Positions 43,916 through 56,839 of a stretch of 64,000 bases of DNA are shown here, piece by piece. The translations under genes and the position numbers were made by a program. The notes below the pieces were generated by a model. That model had not been told where the DNA came from and did no database searches. It worked only from the letters and a program-made list of their open reading frames with translations. Origin of the DNA: Acanthacorydalis orientalis (taxonomy: Eukaryota; Arthropoda; Insecta; Megaloptera; Corydalidae). The stretch is from assembly GCA_034766995.1 (NCBI GenBank), contig CM068314.1, positions 19,851,201-19,915,200 on the forward strand, read 5' to 3'. Every line of letters starts with the position of its first letter. Positions within the stretch are counted from its first letter, which is position 1.

Positions 43916-44128
43916 TAATTCATTTCATATTATTAGTTAAATCAGTTAAACACATTATATGAATATATTAAAATATGAATTATATTTTTAATAAATTGCA
44001 GTGATTTATTTTAGTAGTTTGAATAATTTAAAAAAATATATTTTTGTAATCATAATAGTTTCTTTTTCATTTTTTAATGTTTTTAGAAAAACCTATTTAG
44101 GGCTAATTATGGCTTACAATGTCAGTAT

Positions 44129-44173
44129 TTTATCTATGACCATAGATAAAATAAGTACATATTTTTATCTATG
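44129..44173. promoter_or_regulatory. Triple TTTATCTATG cluster upstream of vigilin
   Basis: TTTATCTATG at 44129-44138, its reverse complement CATAGATAAA at 44141-44150, and a further TTTATCTATG at 44164-44173. The first two form an inverted pair two bases apart, giving a near-perfect palindrome. Located about 160 bp before the putative first exons of vigilin. Likely promoter element; see findings. Confidence 0.5.
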
Positions 44174-44219
44174 AAGTAGATTATCTCTGTTTGCAAAACA
44201 ATATGTAGCTATTTTCACT

Positions 44220-44405
44220 TTAGACTATACGACACTTCATTCATTTGCAACTTGGCAGTCGGTATGTTCAGACAGTGTGTGAATGTGCAATCTCTGATTA
44301 CGTATTAAAGTGATTTGTTCATATTTTCAGAAAGACGTACCAAGTAAAACTGGAGTACCTAACGCAAACAAGTTTTTAGGACGGATTTTCAGTAAACGCA
44401 GTACA
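44220..44405 (+). other. Putative 5' UTR exons of vigilin
   Basis: Non-TE, GC-richer sequence with good splice signals: a segment ending CAGTCG before gtatgttc (donor near 44261), an acceptor tattttcag ending at about 44333, and an exon ending ACA before gtaagt at 44406. There is no ATG in the first segment, so both exons would be untranslated. The next acceptor in line is attattag at 45765-45772, 41 bases before the vigilin ATG. Order and strand fit vigilin, but only a transcript could prove the link. Confidence 0.4.
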
Positions 44406-44409
44406 GTAA

Positions 44410-44534
44410 GTAATTTTATTTATCTTATTTTCCAATCCACGTCATGACATAGGGGATGTAATATGACACGTCGACTAATAAACTCATGCGTTTTATGTAT
44501 AAATATATACATGGATGCATACAATTTATTTATT

Positions 44535-44573
<39 letters not shown>

Positions 44574-44612
44574 ATATATATATATATATGTATGTATATA
44601 TATATATATATA

Positions 44613-44648
<36 letters not shown>

Positions 44649-45772
44649 ATATGTATGTATGTGTATATATATATTCACACACACACTTACGTACATACAA
44701 ACACATATGCGTAGTGTCGTGCTATAAGACCGTAAAATGTGTTTGCCTGCATGCGAGCATATATATATATATATATATTTATTATATATAATATACATAT
44801 ATATTTTCAACATTTATATTTGCATGTTTTTTTTTCATTTCAGTGCATATGATTTTCAGTTTTTAGTAGTAAATTGTAATATAAATTTATAAAAAGTTTT
44901 TTTTTTTTTTACAAATTTAACAACGTGTCATCTTACCATATGCTTTTAAAAATATCTTATCAATTTACAAAGTTCAAAGAAAATAACCTTTACTAATAAA
45001 TAATGCTTGTTTACACTTATATGCCCGGGCATTATATGTATATTTATAGATTCATTTAGGCCTTCAATCATTTATACATCGGTATAAATTTGTTTGTATT
45101 TCAGGTTATGATACAATATTTTTTCTTTTGTGTTATTACGTATAAATTATGTCTTCTTCATTTTGTTTTGTTTAAAAATGATTTTCAGAATAAGAATAGA
45201 AAAATATTTTTGTATATTTTTAAAATAATTATTATTATTTAAGTAGAATTTATTTGAAAATTTTTTTTTATAAATGTTATTAAAAATAATTATTTTTTAT
45301 TAGATATTTGTTTCAAAAAGTATCAATAGTTGTTTGACTATAAAAAAATATAATAATATTTATTAAATATTTATTAAATAATATTTTTTAAAAATTTTGT
45401 TTTGTAATGTTATGCCTTCATTTTTTTTTTTGCTTTTCCAAAACATGCACATATTAACATCATTTTAAAGTAAATATGGCCTGTAAATTCTTCAAAATTA
45501 TCAATGCAAAATATTTTAATATTTTTACTTAAAACAGATATTTAAATGATATTTAATATATTAAAATACAAAATCTGTCTTTTTTATTTATTTTTGTAAT
45601 TAAATATTAATCTTGTACAGAAAAAAAATTAAAATAATTTCATTAGATATGTTGAAGAAGATAACTTCATTGTTTTTTTTATATCGATCATTTAACAATT
45701 TTTGTTAATAAAAGTCTCATACTAAGGTATCTAATAAATAATGTTTTAAATTAATACAAATAAAATTATTAG
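44410..45772 (+). other. Probable first intron of vigilin, with compound microsatellite
   Basis: Holds TA/TATG/GT/CA microsatellite sequence at 44537-44700 and 44760-44800, otherwise AT-rich sequence without a gene. Confidence 0.4.
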
Positions 45773-45813
45773 TGTTACTGTAACGACTCGGCGCGAATCA
45801 GGACAATCCCATA

Positions 45814-46638
45814 ATGATGATGCAGCAGTCAGCGAGTGATGAAGGTACGGCTTATGAACCACAAGCCTGCAGTTATGATGATTTGTTTCCTGCTCTTCCT
45901 GAATCTGTGCGTAGCATTCAGTCTGGAACTCAATGGACTAGTAAAATGAGAGTTGGTTCTTCAGTTGTCACTCAAGTATTTCGTGTACCTTTTGAAGAGC
46001 GAAAATTTGACCATAGTGATAAATTTGGAGAAGGTGAATCAATGTCAACATGTTCACAAATAATGAAAGATACTGGTGCTCATATAGAGATATCTTCAAG
46101 CAAAGATCAATCATTAACCTTTCTAGTAACAGGCAAACAAAATGAAGTTTTAGAGGCACGACGAAAAATATTGATACATTTTCAAACTCAAGCAAATAAA
46201 CAAGTAAGCATTTTTTTTTATTTGATTTTTAATATCTAGTAAAAAGATAGTTATCATTAGTTAAGAAATCAATAAAATTCTTATTTTGGAGAAAGTTAAT
46301 TTTTTAAAAATTTAAAAATGTACATATTCATGTACTTTATTTAATTTAATATTTTATTAATTCATTTTCTATGTTCTTTTATAACTATAGTATCAACAAA
46401 TTTCCATAAAAAAATTGTATTTTAATGTTTTTATAAATGGTAATAATTAAAATGATAATTACATAGTTTTGTGAATGATTATGCTAACAGTTGCTAATAA
46501 TATTGTATTAAATAAATAATTTAGTTTTGAATTTTTTTACATATGTTAAACAGTTGAAAAAATTTTAATTTTACATTTGTGTATTTTGTGCTATGTACAT
46601 ATGTGTAATATATTCATATATATATAGCTACATATGTT

Positions 46639-46686
<48 letters not shown>

Positions 46687-46715
46687 TGTATATATATATA
46701 TATATATAAATATGT

Positions 46716-46766
<51 letters not shown>

Positions 46767-49700
46767 TATATATGTATAAATTGATTTAGGTTCGCATACC
46801 TGTTGAGCATCACCGATGGATTCTAGGTAAAGGAGGTGCGCGTCTGCGTGAATTAGAAAAACAAACTGCAACCAAGATTCACATGCCAACCATAAGTGAA
46901 GGTTCAGATATAATTACAATCACAGGCACTCGTGAAAGTGTTGAAAAAGCTGAACATGAAATTCGTGTTTGGTCTGAAGAACAATCAAAAAAAGCTCTTG
47001 TGCGTGTCAGTGTGCCAAAAATATATCATCCATTTATATTTGGAGCATATAATGAGGTTTTAAACAATCTTACATCACAGACAAAAGCTCATATTAATGT
47101 TCCACCACCTTCTGTTGCTAAAGATGAGATAGTTATTACTGGTGAAAAAGAAGGTGTTATGGCCGCAAAGTCACGAATAGAGCAAATTCATAGAGACATG
47201 GAAAAAAGATGTGGTACAGTGTCAGTTGAAGTACCAAAATCACAACATAAATATGTAATAGGTCCACGAGGTAGTACTATAGCAGAAATACTTCGAGAGA
47301 CAAATGTTAGCATTGAAATGCCACCAAGTGATTCAAGTGTTGGTACTATTACGTTAAGAGGACCACATGATAAACTTGGAATGGGTAACTATATATATTT
47401 ATATGTGTGTGTGTGTATGTATATATGTATACACATTCATACATACATATATATGTACATATATCATACACACACACACAGTCACACACATACTCTATAC
47501 ACCTTTATTTTGTAGCTTTAAACAAAGTATATGAAAGGGCAAATTCAGTCAAAATGACAGTTGTAGAAGCTCCTGCATGGATTCACAAATATATAATTGG
47601 TCGTAAAGGTGCCGGTATTCGTAAAGTAACACAAGACCTTCCAAAAGTACATGTAGAGTTTACTGATGATAAAATAAAAATTGAAGGCCCTCCAGAAGAA
47701 GTTGAAAAGGCACAAGAAGAACTTGATACCCTAGTGAAAGATTTTGTTAACAGATATACTTTTATTGAGTTGCCAATCGATCCAAAGTACTATAAACATA
47801 TTATTGGTAAAAATGGATCTAATGGTATGATTTTTCATTTAAAATTAAATTATGTACAATATATTGTTTCTATGAAAAATTGTATGTTACTAATCAGTGC
47901 ACAAAAATTATTAAATAAGATTATAATTATTTTAAAAAACAAGCAAGACAATTACTCTATATATGTGTGTCCGTGTCCCAGCGTATACACGTGAAATTCA
48001 ATTAAAATTACTTAATTTCAGTAAATCGTTTGAAGGAAGAAACTGGAGTTATAATTAATATTGTTGAAAATGATGGTAGTAATACAATTCGAATTGAAGG
48101 TACGTATGATGGTGTTGAGAAAGCAAAGCAAGAACTTGAAACTATGGTAGAAAAAATGGAAAATGAAAAAACAAAAGATATTATTATTGAAAATCGTTTT
48201 TATGCTTCTATTATTGGTACAAAAGGCAATAATATACGCGAAATAAGAGATAAATTCAATCGTGTTACTATAACTATACCAACCCAAAGAGAAACTCCAG
48301 GTGTAGTAACTCTGCGTGGCCCAAAAGAAGATGTTGATAAGTGCCATAAGCATTTAATAAAGCTTGTTAAGTCTCTTGATGAATCATCGTATTCAGAAGA
48401 TGTACCTATTTTCAAACAGTTTCATAAGTTTGTTATAGGTAAAGCAGGAGCGAATATTCGCAGAATACGAGATGAAACTAAAACAAAAATTGATCTTCCT
48501 GCAGAGGGAGATGACAGTGATGTTATTAAAATCACTGGGAAAAAAGAAAATGTTATAGAAGCACGAGAAAAAATTTTAAAAATACAAAATGAATTAACAA
48601 ATATTGTTAATGAAGAAATAATTATTCCTCCAAAGTTTTATAATTCCTTAATTGGAGCAGGCGGTAAATTGATTCACTCAATAATTGAAGAATGTGGTGT
48701 AGCTATTAAATTTCCTACACCTGAAAGTCAAAGTGATAAGGTGAGTAGTGTTATGAGAGGAGTATTTTAGTGTGAATGTCGGTGTGTATGTACATTTTCA
48801 CAAACTCAAGCAGTACTTTCTTTAAATTAATTAAATATTAAAAGGTTTCAATAAGAGGAACTAAGGAAGATGTTGAAAAAGCAAAACAACAATTAATTGA
48901 GTTAACAACAGAAAGACAGCTGTCTAGTTTTACATTAGAAGTACGTGCAAAGCCACAACATCATAAATTTTTGATTGGTAAAAATGGTGCAAATATAAAA
49001 AAACTTCGTGATTCAACTGGTGCTCGAATAGTGTTTCCAACTGAAAAAGATGAAGATAAAGAAGCAATTACGATTATAGGAAGGCAAGAAGCTGTTGAAA
49101 GGGCAAAAGCAGAACTTGAAGCAAATATAAAAGAAATTGTAAGTTTTGTTGAAATTTTTATATTATACCTGTAAAATGGATATTTTTTTAATACCCAAAT
49201 TTATATTAATAGATGAAATTAAAGATTTCATTATAACTATAATTAATATTTGACTGATATAGTATTGTAAATGACATACATAAATACAAACAGAAAAAAG
49301 TAAAAAATTACATTCAAAATTAGTTAATAGTATTATTTAAGAGTTACAGATTTTTCTAAATTTTAATTCTTTTGTTCATTTCTTTTACCGAGTATTTACT
49401 TGACTTTAAGGATAATATCATAGAAGATGAAATGATTGTTGAACCACGTCATCATAGACATTTTGTTGCAAAACGTGGTGAAGTGTTGCACCGAATTTCA
49501 AATGAATGTGGCGGTGTGATAATTTCATTTCCCCGTCCAGGTGTGCAAAGCGACCGTGTTGTACTTAAAGGTACACGAGACTATATTAGTACAGCCAAGA
49601 TGCGAATTGAAGAAACTGTCTCAGAATTGGATGCAATGGTTACTATTGAATGTATAATTCCACAACGCCATCATAGAACAGTGATGGGTGCAAAAGGATG

Positions 49701-52700
49701 TAAAGTTCAAGCCATAACATCAGAACATGATGTTACAATAAAATTTCCAGATAAAGATCCAAATGGTAAAATAAATTATCTAGTATAAAATCATAAGTTC
49801 TAAGTATTTATGATATTATTAACATTCAAACATAACTGAAAGATTTTAAATACCTTTAACTTATTAGATAATAATATTATTAAATAATTCAGAACAAATG
49901 TACTAAATGCTATGTTTATAATAATATTAAACGTTTCTACCAAATAAAGATAGCTAATGTCTAATTCATACTAATGTGAATGTTAAGAGTGAATGATGTT
50001 ACACACATTTACAATATTGGTATTTAAGACAAACTATTAAATATGAATATTGTTTAATAATTTATTTTTTACAATATTTGCATTAGTATAAAACTAATAA
50101 AATTTTATTTTAAGAAATGTAAGAAAAAAATAGTTTAATTTTATATAATAAACAGAGGAAAATTGTCTTTTAATCCAATTGATATGTTATGCATTTATAC
50201 TTGAATTAAAATGTCATATCACTAGTACTGTATGTGTGATATCATTTGTTGAATATAATAAGTTATGAAATTTTTATGTTAATTATAATAAAAAAATTAT
50301 AAAAATGTTTTGTACTGAGATTATCTAAAATTTTCATACTAGTACAAATGTTCGTCAAATGAGTTAAATAAAAATATGTTAATGAAATTCATATTATAAT
50401 AATATTCATTGGGTATAAATTACTTGAGTAATAAAAAGAATATTTCTTAACCTTATTGGTGTGTCGTGTATTCAATGCAGAGCATAGCATGTTTTTTTTA
50501 TGTTATAATCATAAATTCTTAGATTACTGATTTATTTTTAAGATAGAAAGTAATTTGGGATGATTAGCTTACTTTTGTTAATTATAATAATCAAAAAAAA
50601 TATAATGCACTAAGTAATCATTTTGTGTTGGGTTAAGAACTATCATATACTGTTTTAATTAATTTTTCTAATTTTTTATTCTTTGTATTTATGTTAATTT
50701 TTCTCAACTACAATATACAAATATAGATTTATAAACACAGTGCATTATATTATTTACTCAACTTTTACTGTGTATTGGCCTTTTTATTTATATAATCTTT
50801 TTATTGACTTTATTTACTCAATATTAAAATTAAAAGTGTTTAACTATTTTTTAAGTAAATAATTATGAAGAACCACAAATTAATGGAACCGAAGAGAATG
50901 AAATAGTTCGTTCATGTGATAAAATTCGTATCACAGGCCGAGAAGCAAATTGTTTAGCAGCTAAACAAGCATTATTGGATTTAGTACCCATTACTGTTGA
51001 AGTTGATGTGCCATTTGATTATCATCGTTCAATTATTGGTCAAAAAGGTCGAGATGTACGAGAATTAATGGATACATATGATGTACATATTGTTCTTTCG
51101 CCTGCTGATCAACGTTTAGATGTTATTAAGGTAAAAATGTCATATTCATTTTTAAAATTTATAAAAATACAATATATTTTTATCTTTATTATATGTTTAA
51201 GATGCACAAATTTAATATATATATATATATGTATATGTATACTTCATTTACTTTTTTTCAGATTACAGGCACACCAGTAAAAGTTGAAAAGGCTAAAGCA
51301 GCCGTACAAGAACGTTGTAAAGCTCTTGAAGCAGAAAAATTGGATAGATTAGCAAGATCATTCGAATTGAAGCTTGAAGTTGATCCAGATTATCATCCAA
51401 AAATTATTGGTCGTAAAGGTGCAGTAATATCAAAAATTAGGGCAGACCATGGTGTTCAAATAAATTTTCCACGAAAAGAAGATTCTAATAGTAATATCAT
51501 AATAATAACTGGATATGAAAAACAAGCATATGCTGCAAAAGAAGATATATTAAAAATTGTAAATGAACTAGTAAGTATACTTTCAATTGATTAATAATTG
51601 TTTAAATGTAGTATAATGTTTAAATAATGATATTTATTTTGTTTATTAACAAAAAGTTGTCTAAATTGAAAATACAATTGAAAAACTTATTATTCATTAA
51701 AGTTCAATGCATATTCTTCTGTTATTAATGTAATGTTAGAAACCATTACTGAGTGTTGACATATTTGAGTACTATGTTTAAAATAAAATATTAATCCATA
51801 AACAGCAATGTTCTGAATTTGTTTATTTATATTTAATAACAATAATTTATTTTAAAGTACCTAAATGATTTTATGTTGTATGTGATATTTTTGAAATTTA
51901 TTTCTATTCAATATATTTAAAGTTATTTTTTTTTCTTTTTCTGTTAATATCATAATTGTATGAAAGAATTAAATAACCCATTATTTTATTGCATTTTATA
52001 TGACAGAAAAAAGTACTATAAACAACAAATAGAACTATTATAAGATCTAATATAGTCAACATATTTAAGGTAATACTTACACTTTATTCCTTATATTTAA
52101 AAAAGATTCTAATGGTGTATTAATATAAAGAATGAGATTTCACATCTTTGTATATAATATTAAAGCATAATGTAATTTAATGAAAAATAGTAAAATATAT
52201 TGTTTTTAGAAAGTTCCTATAAATTTAGTTTTATATTTAAATTCATTTTTAGAATGATATGATAAAAGAGGAAGTACATATAGATGCAAGAGTTCATTCG
52301 AGATTAATTGGCGCAAGGGGTCGTAATATTCGTAAAATTATGGATGACTACAAAGTTGACATAAAGTTTCCACGTAATGATGATGTTGATCCAGATATTG
52401 TAACAATAATTGGAAATGAAGATAGTGTTTATGAAGCTAAAGATCATTTGCTCAATCTGGAAGAAGAATATGTTAGTATTTTTGTTTAATTTCATCATTT
52501 TACATTATCAATATTAAATCTATGTGTATTTAATAATATAATTTATTATGCATGTGTATACATACGTGTGTGTATGTGTACGCGCGCTCACACACACTAT
52601 GTATATTAGTGAAAATATTTTTTATTGACAAGCTACCAATAATAAATAAATGCTTTATGTATGAAATGTATCCTATAATGTATATACTTACCATACTTCA

Positions 52701-52961
52701 ACTTTGTTTTAGTTGCAAGATGTAACTGAAGCTAAAATTTATGAAAGTTATCGTCGGTCAAGTTTTTCACGTGTTGATGAAAGTAGCGCGAGTCAACGTA
52801 CTGATTCTGCTAATGGTTTTGTTGTAAAAGGAGGTCCATGGGAACAGCAGCAAGCACCAAACACTGCCAGTGTAAAGGAATTTCCATCATTTAGGTCCTG
52901 TGGTAATGATTCATCTTCTACATATACAGCTCCAGCATCTGGTGTATGGGGCCAGCGTTAA
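45814..52961 (+). CDS. Dp1: Vigilin/Dp1, multi-KH RNA-binding protein
   Basis: Vigilin (HDLBP; Dp1 in Drosophila, where it is tied to heterochromatin) binds mRNAs and tRNAs on ribosomes and the ER. Exons: 45814-46203, 46790-47384, 47516-47824, 48022-48740, 48845-49138, 49411-49765, 50856-51130, 51262-51570, 52253-52471, 52713-52961; 1,237 residues against about 1,268 in human. After a degenerate N-terminal KH, fourteen repeats are visible by their GXXG loops in order: GKGG, GAYN (degenerate), GPRG, GRKG, GKNG, GTKG, GKAG, GAGG, GKNG, AKRG (degenerate), GAKG, GQKG, GRKG, GARG. The tail is Ser/Gln-rich and ends GVWGQR. The start [11 protein letters not shown] is the first ATG after an in-frame break. 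Introns are mostly short and several cut inside KH repeats. Confidence 0.96.
46616..46776. repeat. TA/TAAA compound microsatellite
   Basis: In vigilin intron 1 of the coding region, ending only about 15 bases before the exon-2 acceptor at 46789. Confidence 0.9.
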
Positions 52962-53235
52962 TTCCTTTTTCTCTTATTTCAATCTTAATGGTGACTCATT
53001 ATGTATTTATATATTCATCGCAAGAAATGAAAAATTATTGATCAATTTATATTAGTAAACTATAATGTTTATAATTAAACTTATGTTCTATTTTTAATAA
53101 TATATATCACGTTTTAAGATAAGCTCTTATGGATTTTCCATTTGTCATTTTATTATGATATACTATTAAAATCAGTCAGTGTGTTTTGTATTCAAATAAT
53201 TTTATATCTTACTTCCTGATGTACTATTGTTCTTA

Positions 53236-53519
53236 AATAAATTTAATACAAATTAAAATTTATTAGTACAGTTGCATCTTACTCTGTTACTGCTAAATGG
53301 TATATTATGCATTGATTTTTTTTTAGATCAGTTTTGTATATACTTCTAAAATTTAAAATGGTTATAAACTTTTTTTGAATAATTTTATGGAATTAAACTT
53401 ATTCATTTATATACTTCAAATTAAATTTTGGTAAAAGAACAAGTTAATTTTTCTTTTATTACATCGCATACAAACATTTCTATCACCTTTTCAATTTAAA
53501 ATTCAAATCATCAAATAAA
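53236..53519 (+). terminator. Candidate poly(A) signals of vigilin
   Basis: AATAAA at 53236-53241 and at 53514-53519, 275 and 553 bases after the stop. Either or both could end the mRNA. Confidence 0.4.
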
Positions 53520-53521
53520 GT

Positions 53522-54140
53522 TTATTTACCTTATGTATTGAGAAGTAAATAGAATATTGAAAATATTTTTCAATAATTTAGAAACAGTCAACATTATTAA
53601 AGTCACAAATTTTGAACACACTGACTGACAGGAAAATATTATGTTCCCATTGGTTAAAAAAATATAAGAAATTGAAACAAACTGAAAAAAGAATATTAGG
53701 TTGCACAATAATTGTTTTGTGTTATTTTTTTTTATTATTATTTTCACTACGGCATTTTTGTACTGTGAATCTTAATATATTTTCAGAGATCAGTATATGT
53801 ATGTATGAAAATATATATATATATATATATATGAACACGCTATAAATATATATCGAAAATAACTTGTGATTAAATAATAATAAATTCTTTTTAAACAATC
53901 AGTTTTAGATTAATTTACATTTATTTACTTGTTACTTAAATAATACCTTAAAATTAGTTATTTGATATTGCAATGAATAATTTTTCTGGGTAAGCAACTG
54001 AGAAGTTTAAAATGTTGCAAAATCAATAGCTTCAATTAGTGAACCAACTGTTATAAAATTGAGAAAATATAAATTACAATTTGAGAAAATTGATATGTGT
54101 GTGTGTGTGTGTATGTATGCATAATATGTATATATGTGTG

Positions 54141-54172
<32 letters not shown>

Positions 54173-54295
54173 TACACATACATACACACTCATATACTCA
54201 TACACACACACATATACATATAGTTATTTATATAAATTCAAAAAAAATTATATAGTATACATACATATACTTGGATTTCCTCACTATCTGCTGCA
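53522..54295. other. Intergenic after vigilin
   Basis: AT-rich, with a GT/TA/CA compound microsatellite at 54089-54223. Short frames on both strands have biased, Phe/Ile/Lys-rich composition and are not supported as genes. Confidence 0.5.
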
Positions 54296-54430
54296 TACTA
54301 ATAATATGGCTCGGCTAACGAAAATGGACTTCGATAATGGAATTACAATAAAGTTTGATGATATCGCAACATTCAGTCTTCCGGGGATGGCCTCGTGGAG
54401 TAGTGGTCGATTAGCCCTCAAAAATGTATT
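54296..54430. other. Unassigned GC-richer fragment
   Basis: About 125 bp of nearly balanced composition in an AT-rich interval. Plus strand from ATG 54306 reads MARLTKMDFDNGITIKFDD then PGMASWSSGRLA; the minus strand is also open (RANRPLLHEAIPGRLNVAI). I do not recognise either reading; it could be a lone exon or a transposon scrap. Confidence 0.3.
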
Positions 54431-54434
54431 TTTT

Positions 54435-54686
54435 TTACAAAGACTCACTATTACTAATAGACATTTTTAATGAATAATTATAATGTGTAGATATCAATAT
54501 AAAAAAATGAATTAAAACAGCGAATAAACATACTATAATTAGAATCCATTTTGAATAACGTTCTCTTATTGCACTTTTAGAAGCATATTTATATAAATCT
54601 GGCATTAAGATGTGTTCTTTATAATAGTAGTTTCCTGTTATTGAGACTATGGTATTTGTAAAAGTAATTTTTTTTATTATGATCAT
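54435..54686 (-). CDS. Possible small membrane protein or exon
   Basis: Minus-strand frame of 83 codons. The second half looks protein-like: LMPDLYKYASKSAIRERYSK followed by a hydrophobic segment of about 20 residues (WILIIVCLFAVLIHFFILIS), i.e. a charged cytosolic part and one membrane span. An acceptor-like tcaataacag precedes GAAACTACTATTATAAAG inside the frame, so it may be the last exon of a gene rather than a complete gene. No homologue recognised; the flanks offer no obvious partner exon. Confidence 0.25.
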   Translation of the reverse strand: MIIIKKITFTNTIVSITGNYYYKEHILMPDLYKYASKSAIRERYSKWILIIVCLFAVLIHFFILISTHYNYSLKMSISNSESL

Positions 54687-54689
54687 TTA

Positions 54690-55326
54690 AAATGAAAGTT
54701 ATAATAAATTATTTTATTCTAATTTTTTTCAATAGTGAATTTGCCATTGTTATAACAAATCAGATATTTTTTAAACCAGTTTGAATTGTAAGCTAACAAT
54801 TTAACAGAATTACTTCACAATATAATAAAAATAAATATTTTCCAATTTCATTGCTTTGTGTAATTCATTAATATAAAAATACTTTTTCATATATATTTTT
54901 TTCAAGAATTTTATTTATAAGTATAAATAGTATTGAATAATTTTATAGTGTATACGTGTATGTATGTATGTGTGTATATATATATATATATGTATGTATA
55001 TATATATATATATATATAAATATATATATGAGGGAGATAAGAAATTTTCCAAGTTAATTTATGTGTTCAAAATTGTATAATTATTTTAAAATAAATTTAA
55101 ATTCTTTAATATTTTTTATGTAAATAAGAAAAATATGCAATTATAACACAAATGTAGAAATATTTTTTTCTAATTAAAAATATTTTTATTTAAAAAAAAT
55201 AATACTTGAAAAAATATTGTCAGACTGATTCTCAAAAAATTGAATATTTGTGGAATCTAATTTACATAAAATGAGTAATCAATGGTATAATGATATTAAA
55301 AGTTTTAAACGAACATTGTGTGTGTG

Positions 55327-55361
<35 letters not shown>

Positions 55362-56839
55362 TAATATGTTTAAAATATGAAAAAAAGTAAAGTCAACTAC
55401 TGGATTGATTTAATATATACTTCATAAAATTCTAGTATTGAATATAAATCAACTGTTTTTGATAGTTTTTTAAAAGTATGTAAATATTGTAATACAAAAT
55501 AAGTATTTTCTTAATTTATTGGTTTAGTTTTATGCAATATAATTTACTAAGAACATATGAATATGCTAGCCACAATGCTAATAACTTGAGGATGGTGCGA
55601 CCATTGTGCCTTCATCCTCCGCTGCTCGACGTATAAAACCTCTCAATATAGATGCCGTGGTCTAACATTTAAACATTGACTGCGCTTTATGAGAACAAAG
55701 TAAATATATCACCATTTTAAGTTTGTTAAATGCCTTAAAATTCATTGTAGGTGAAGGAGTTTTGTTAAAAAATATACATTTGTTGTATTTTACTATTTAC
55801 ACTGTTTATGAATGAACTTTAAATGTAATTGCTGACTGAAAAACATAATGAACCGTCACATGTTTTTTTAATTAATATCTTATATACGACTAATTTTATG
55901 TGTGTGTATATATACATACATATATGTATGTATGTATATATATGTATATATATATGTATATATATATATGTATATATATATGTATATATATGTATATATA
56001 TATGTGTCTGTGTGCATATAATTTAAATAAATATATGTATGCGTGCAGTAGATGTGTGTATATATATATACACACATACACACGTGTATATGTATGCACA
56101 CACACAAACACTGTAGAATGTTTTGACATGTATCAATCGTATATATTATTATTCAGCGAATTGGTGGATTATAGAAATAGTTCTTATCAAACCATCTCGC
56201 AAAAGGGTGAATAAAAGTGATTGTTTATACAACATGTGTTTTTATGTCATATTCCTGTCATTCTCCTTATAAGAAAAGTTTATATATAATTTATGAAAAA
56301 ATATATTTTTAATATTACTTTGTGTAGACAGCAACTTAGATAATAAATTATTTGACTTTTAGTATAAACTTTCTTATTTAGAAATAGTTCATTATAAAAT
56401 AATGTAGCAATTTTTTTAATTATGGACAATCTCTTAAATCATTAAGCACAAATGAAGACCACTGTTGTAAGTGTAAATTAATTTTTTGTTTAGGAATGAA
56501 ATGTTAGTCTTTAATATGATTTTTTATTTCTTTACTTAAAAGTATTCACACAAAACAAGAAGAGTAAAAAGCTATTGATAAAATAAACAGTATATTAACA
56601 ATTTTTTATTTACATATTTAAAATAAGATAATGTTATTAAAATTAAGTGTATAAAAAAGAAATTTACACATCTCATATATACAACTGCATTCATTTATTA
56701 TTTTACAAAACATGTTAATCTATTTACTAAATGTATATGTATGTATATATGTGTGTGTGTGTGTGTGTGTCTGGATGTGTGTGTGTATATATATATATAG
56801 AAGCACAGTCATCCATTTAAGTTACATAATACAATATAA
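54690..56839. other. Intergenic, microsatellite-rich
   Basis: Contains TA tracts at about 54970-55030 and 55330-55360, a 200-bp compound tract at 55899-56110 that runs TG, TA, TATG and CA, and a GC-richer spot at 55570-55690 with a short hairpin (GAGGATG at 55588, CATCCTC at 55614). A GT tract lies at 56750-56800. No gene recognised. Confidence 0.5.
55899..56110. repeat. TG/TA/TATG/CA compound microsatellite
   Basis: Left half purine-pyrimidine TG/TATG, right half CA; the outer parts are complementary, so it can fold back on itself. Confidence 0.85.

Noticed and set aside
48018..48415. Minus-strand ORFs over vigilin
   Set aside because: Antisense to KH repeat exons.
53690..53720. TTAGGTTGCACAATAATTG, similar to a mariner end
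   Set aside because: No partner end or transposase remnant nearby; a single short match is not enough.
55570..55690. Possible tRNA or small structural RNA in a GC-richer spot
   Set aside because: Only a 7-bp hairpin was found; no cloverleaf, A-box or B-box pattern could be drawn.
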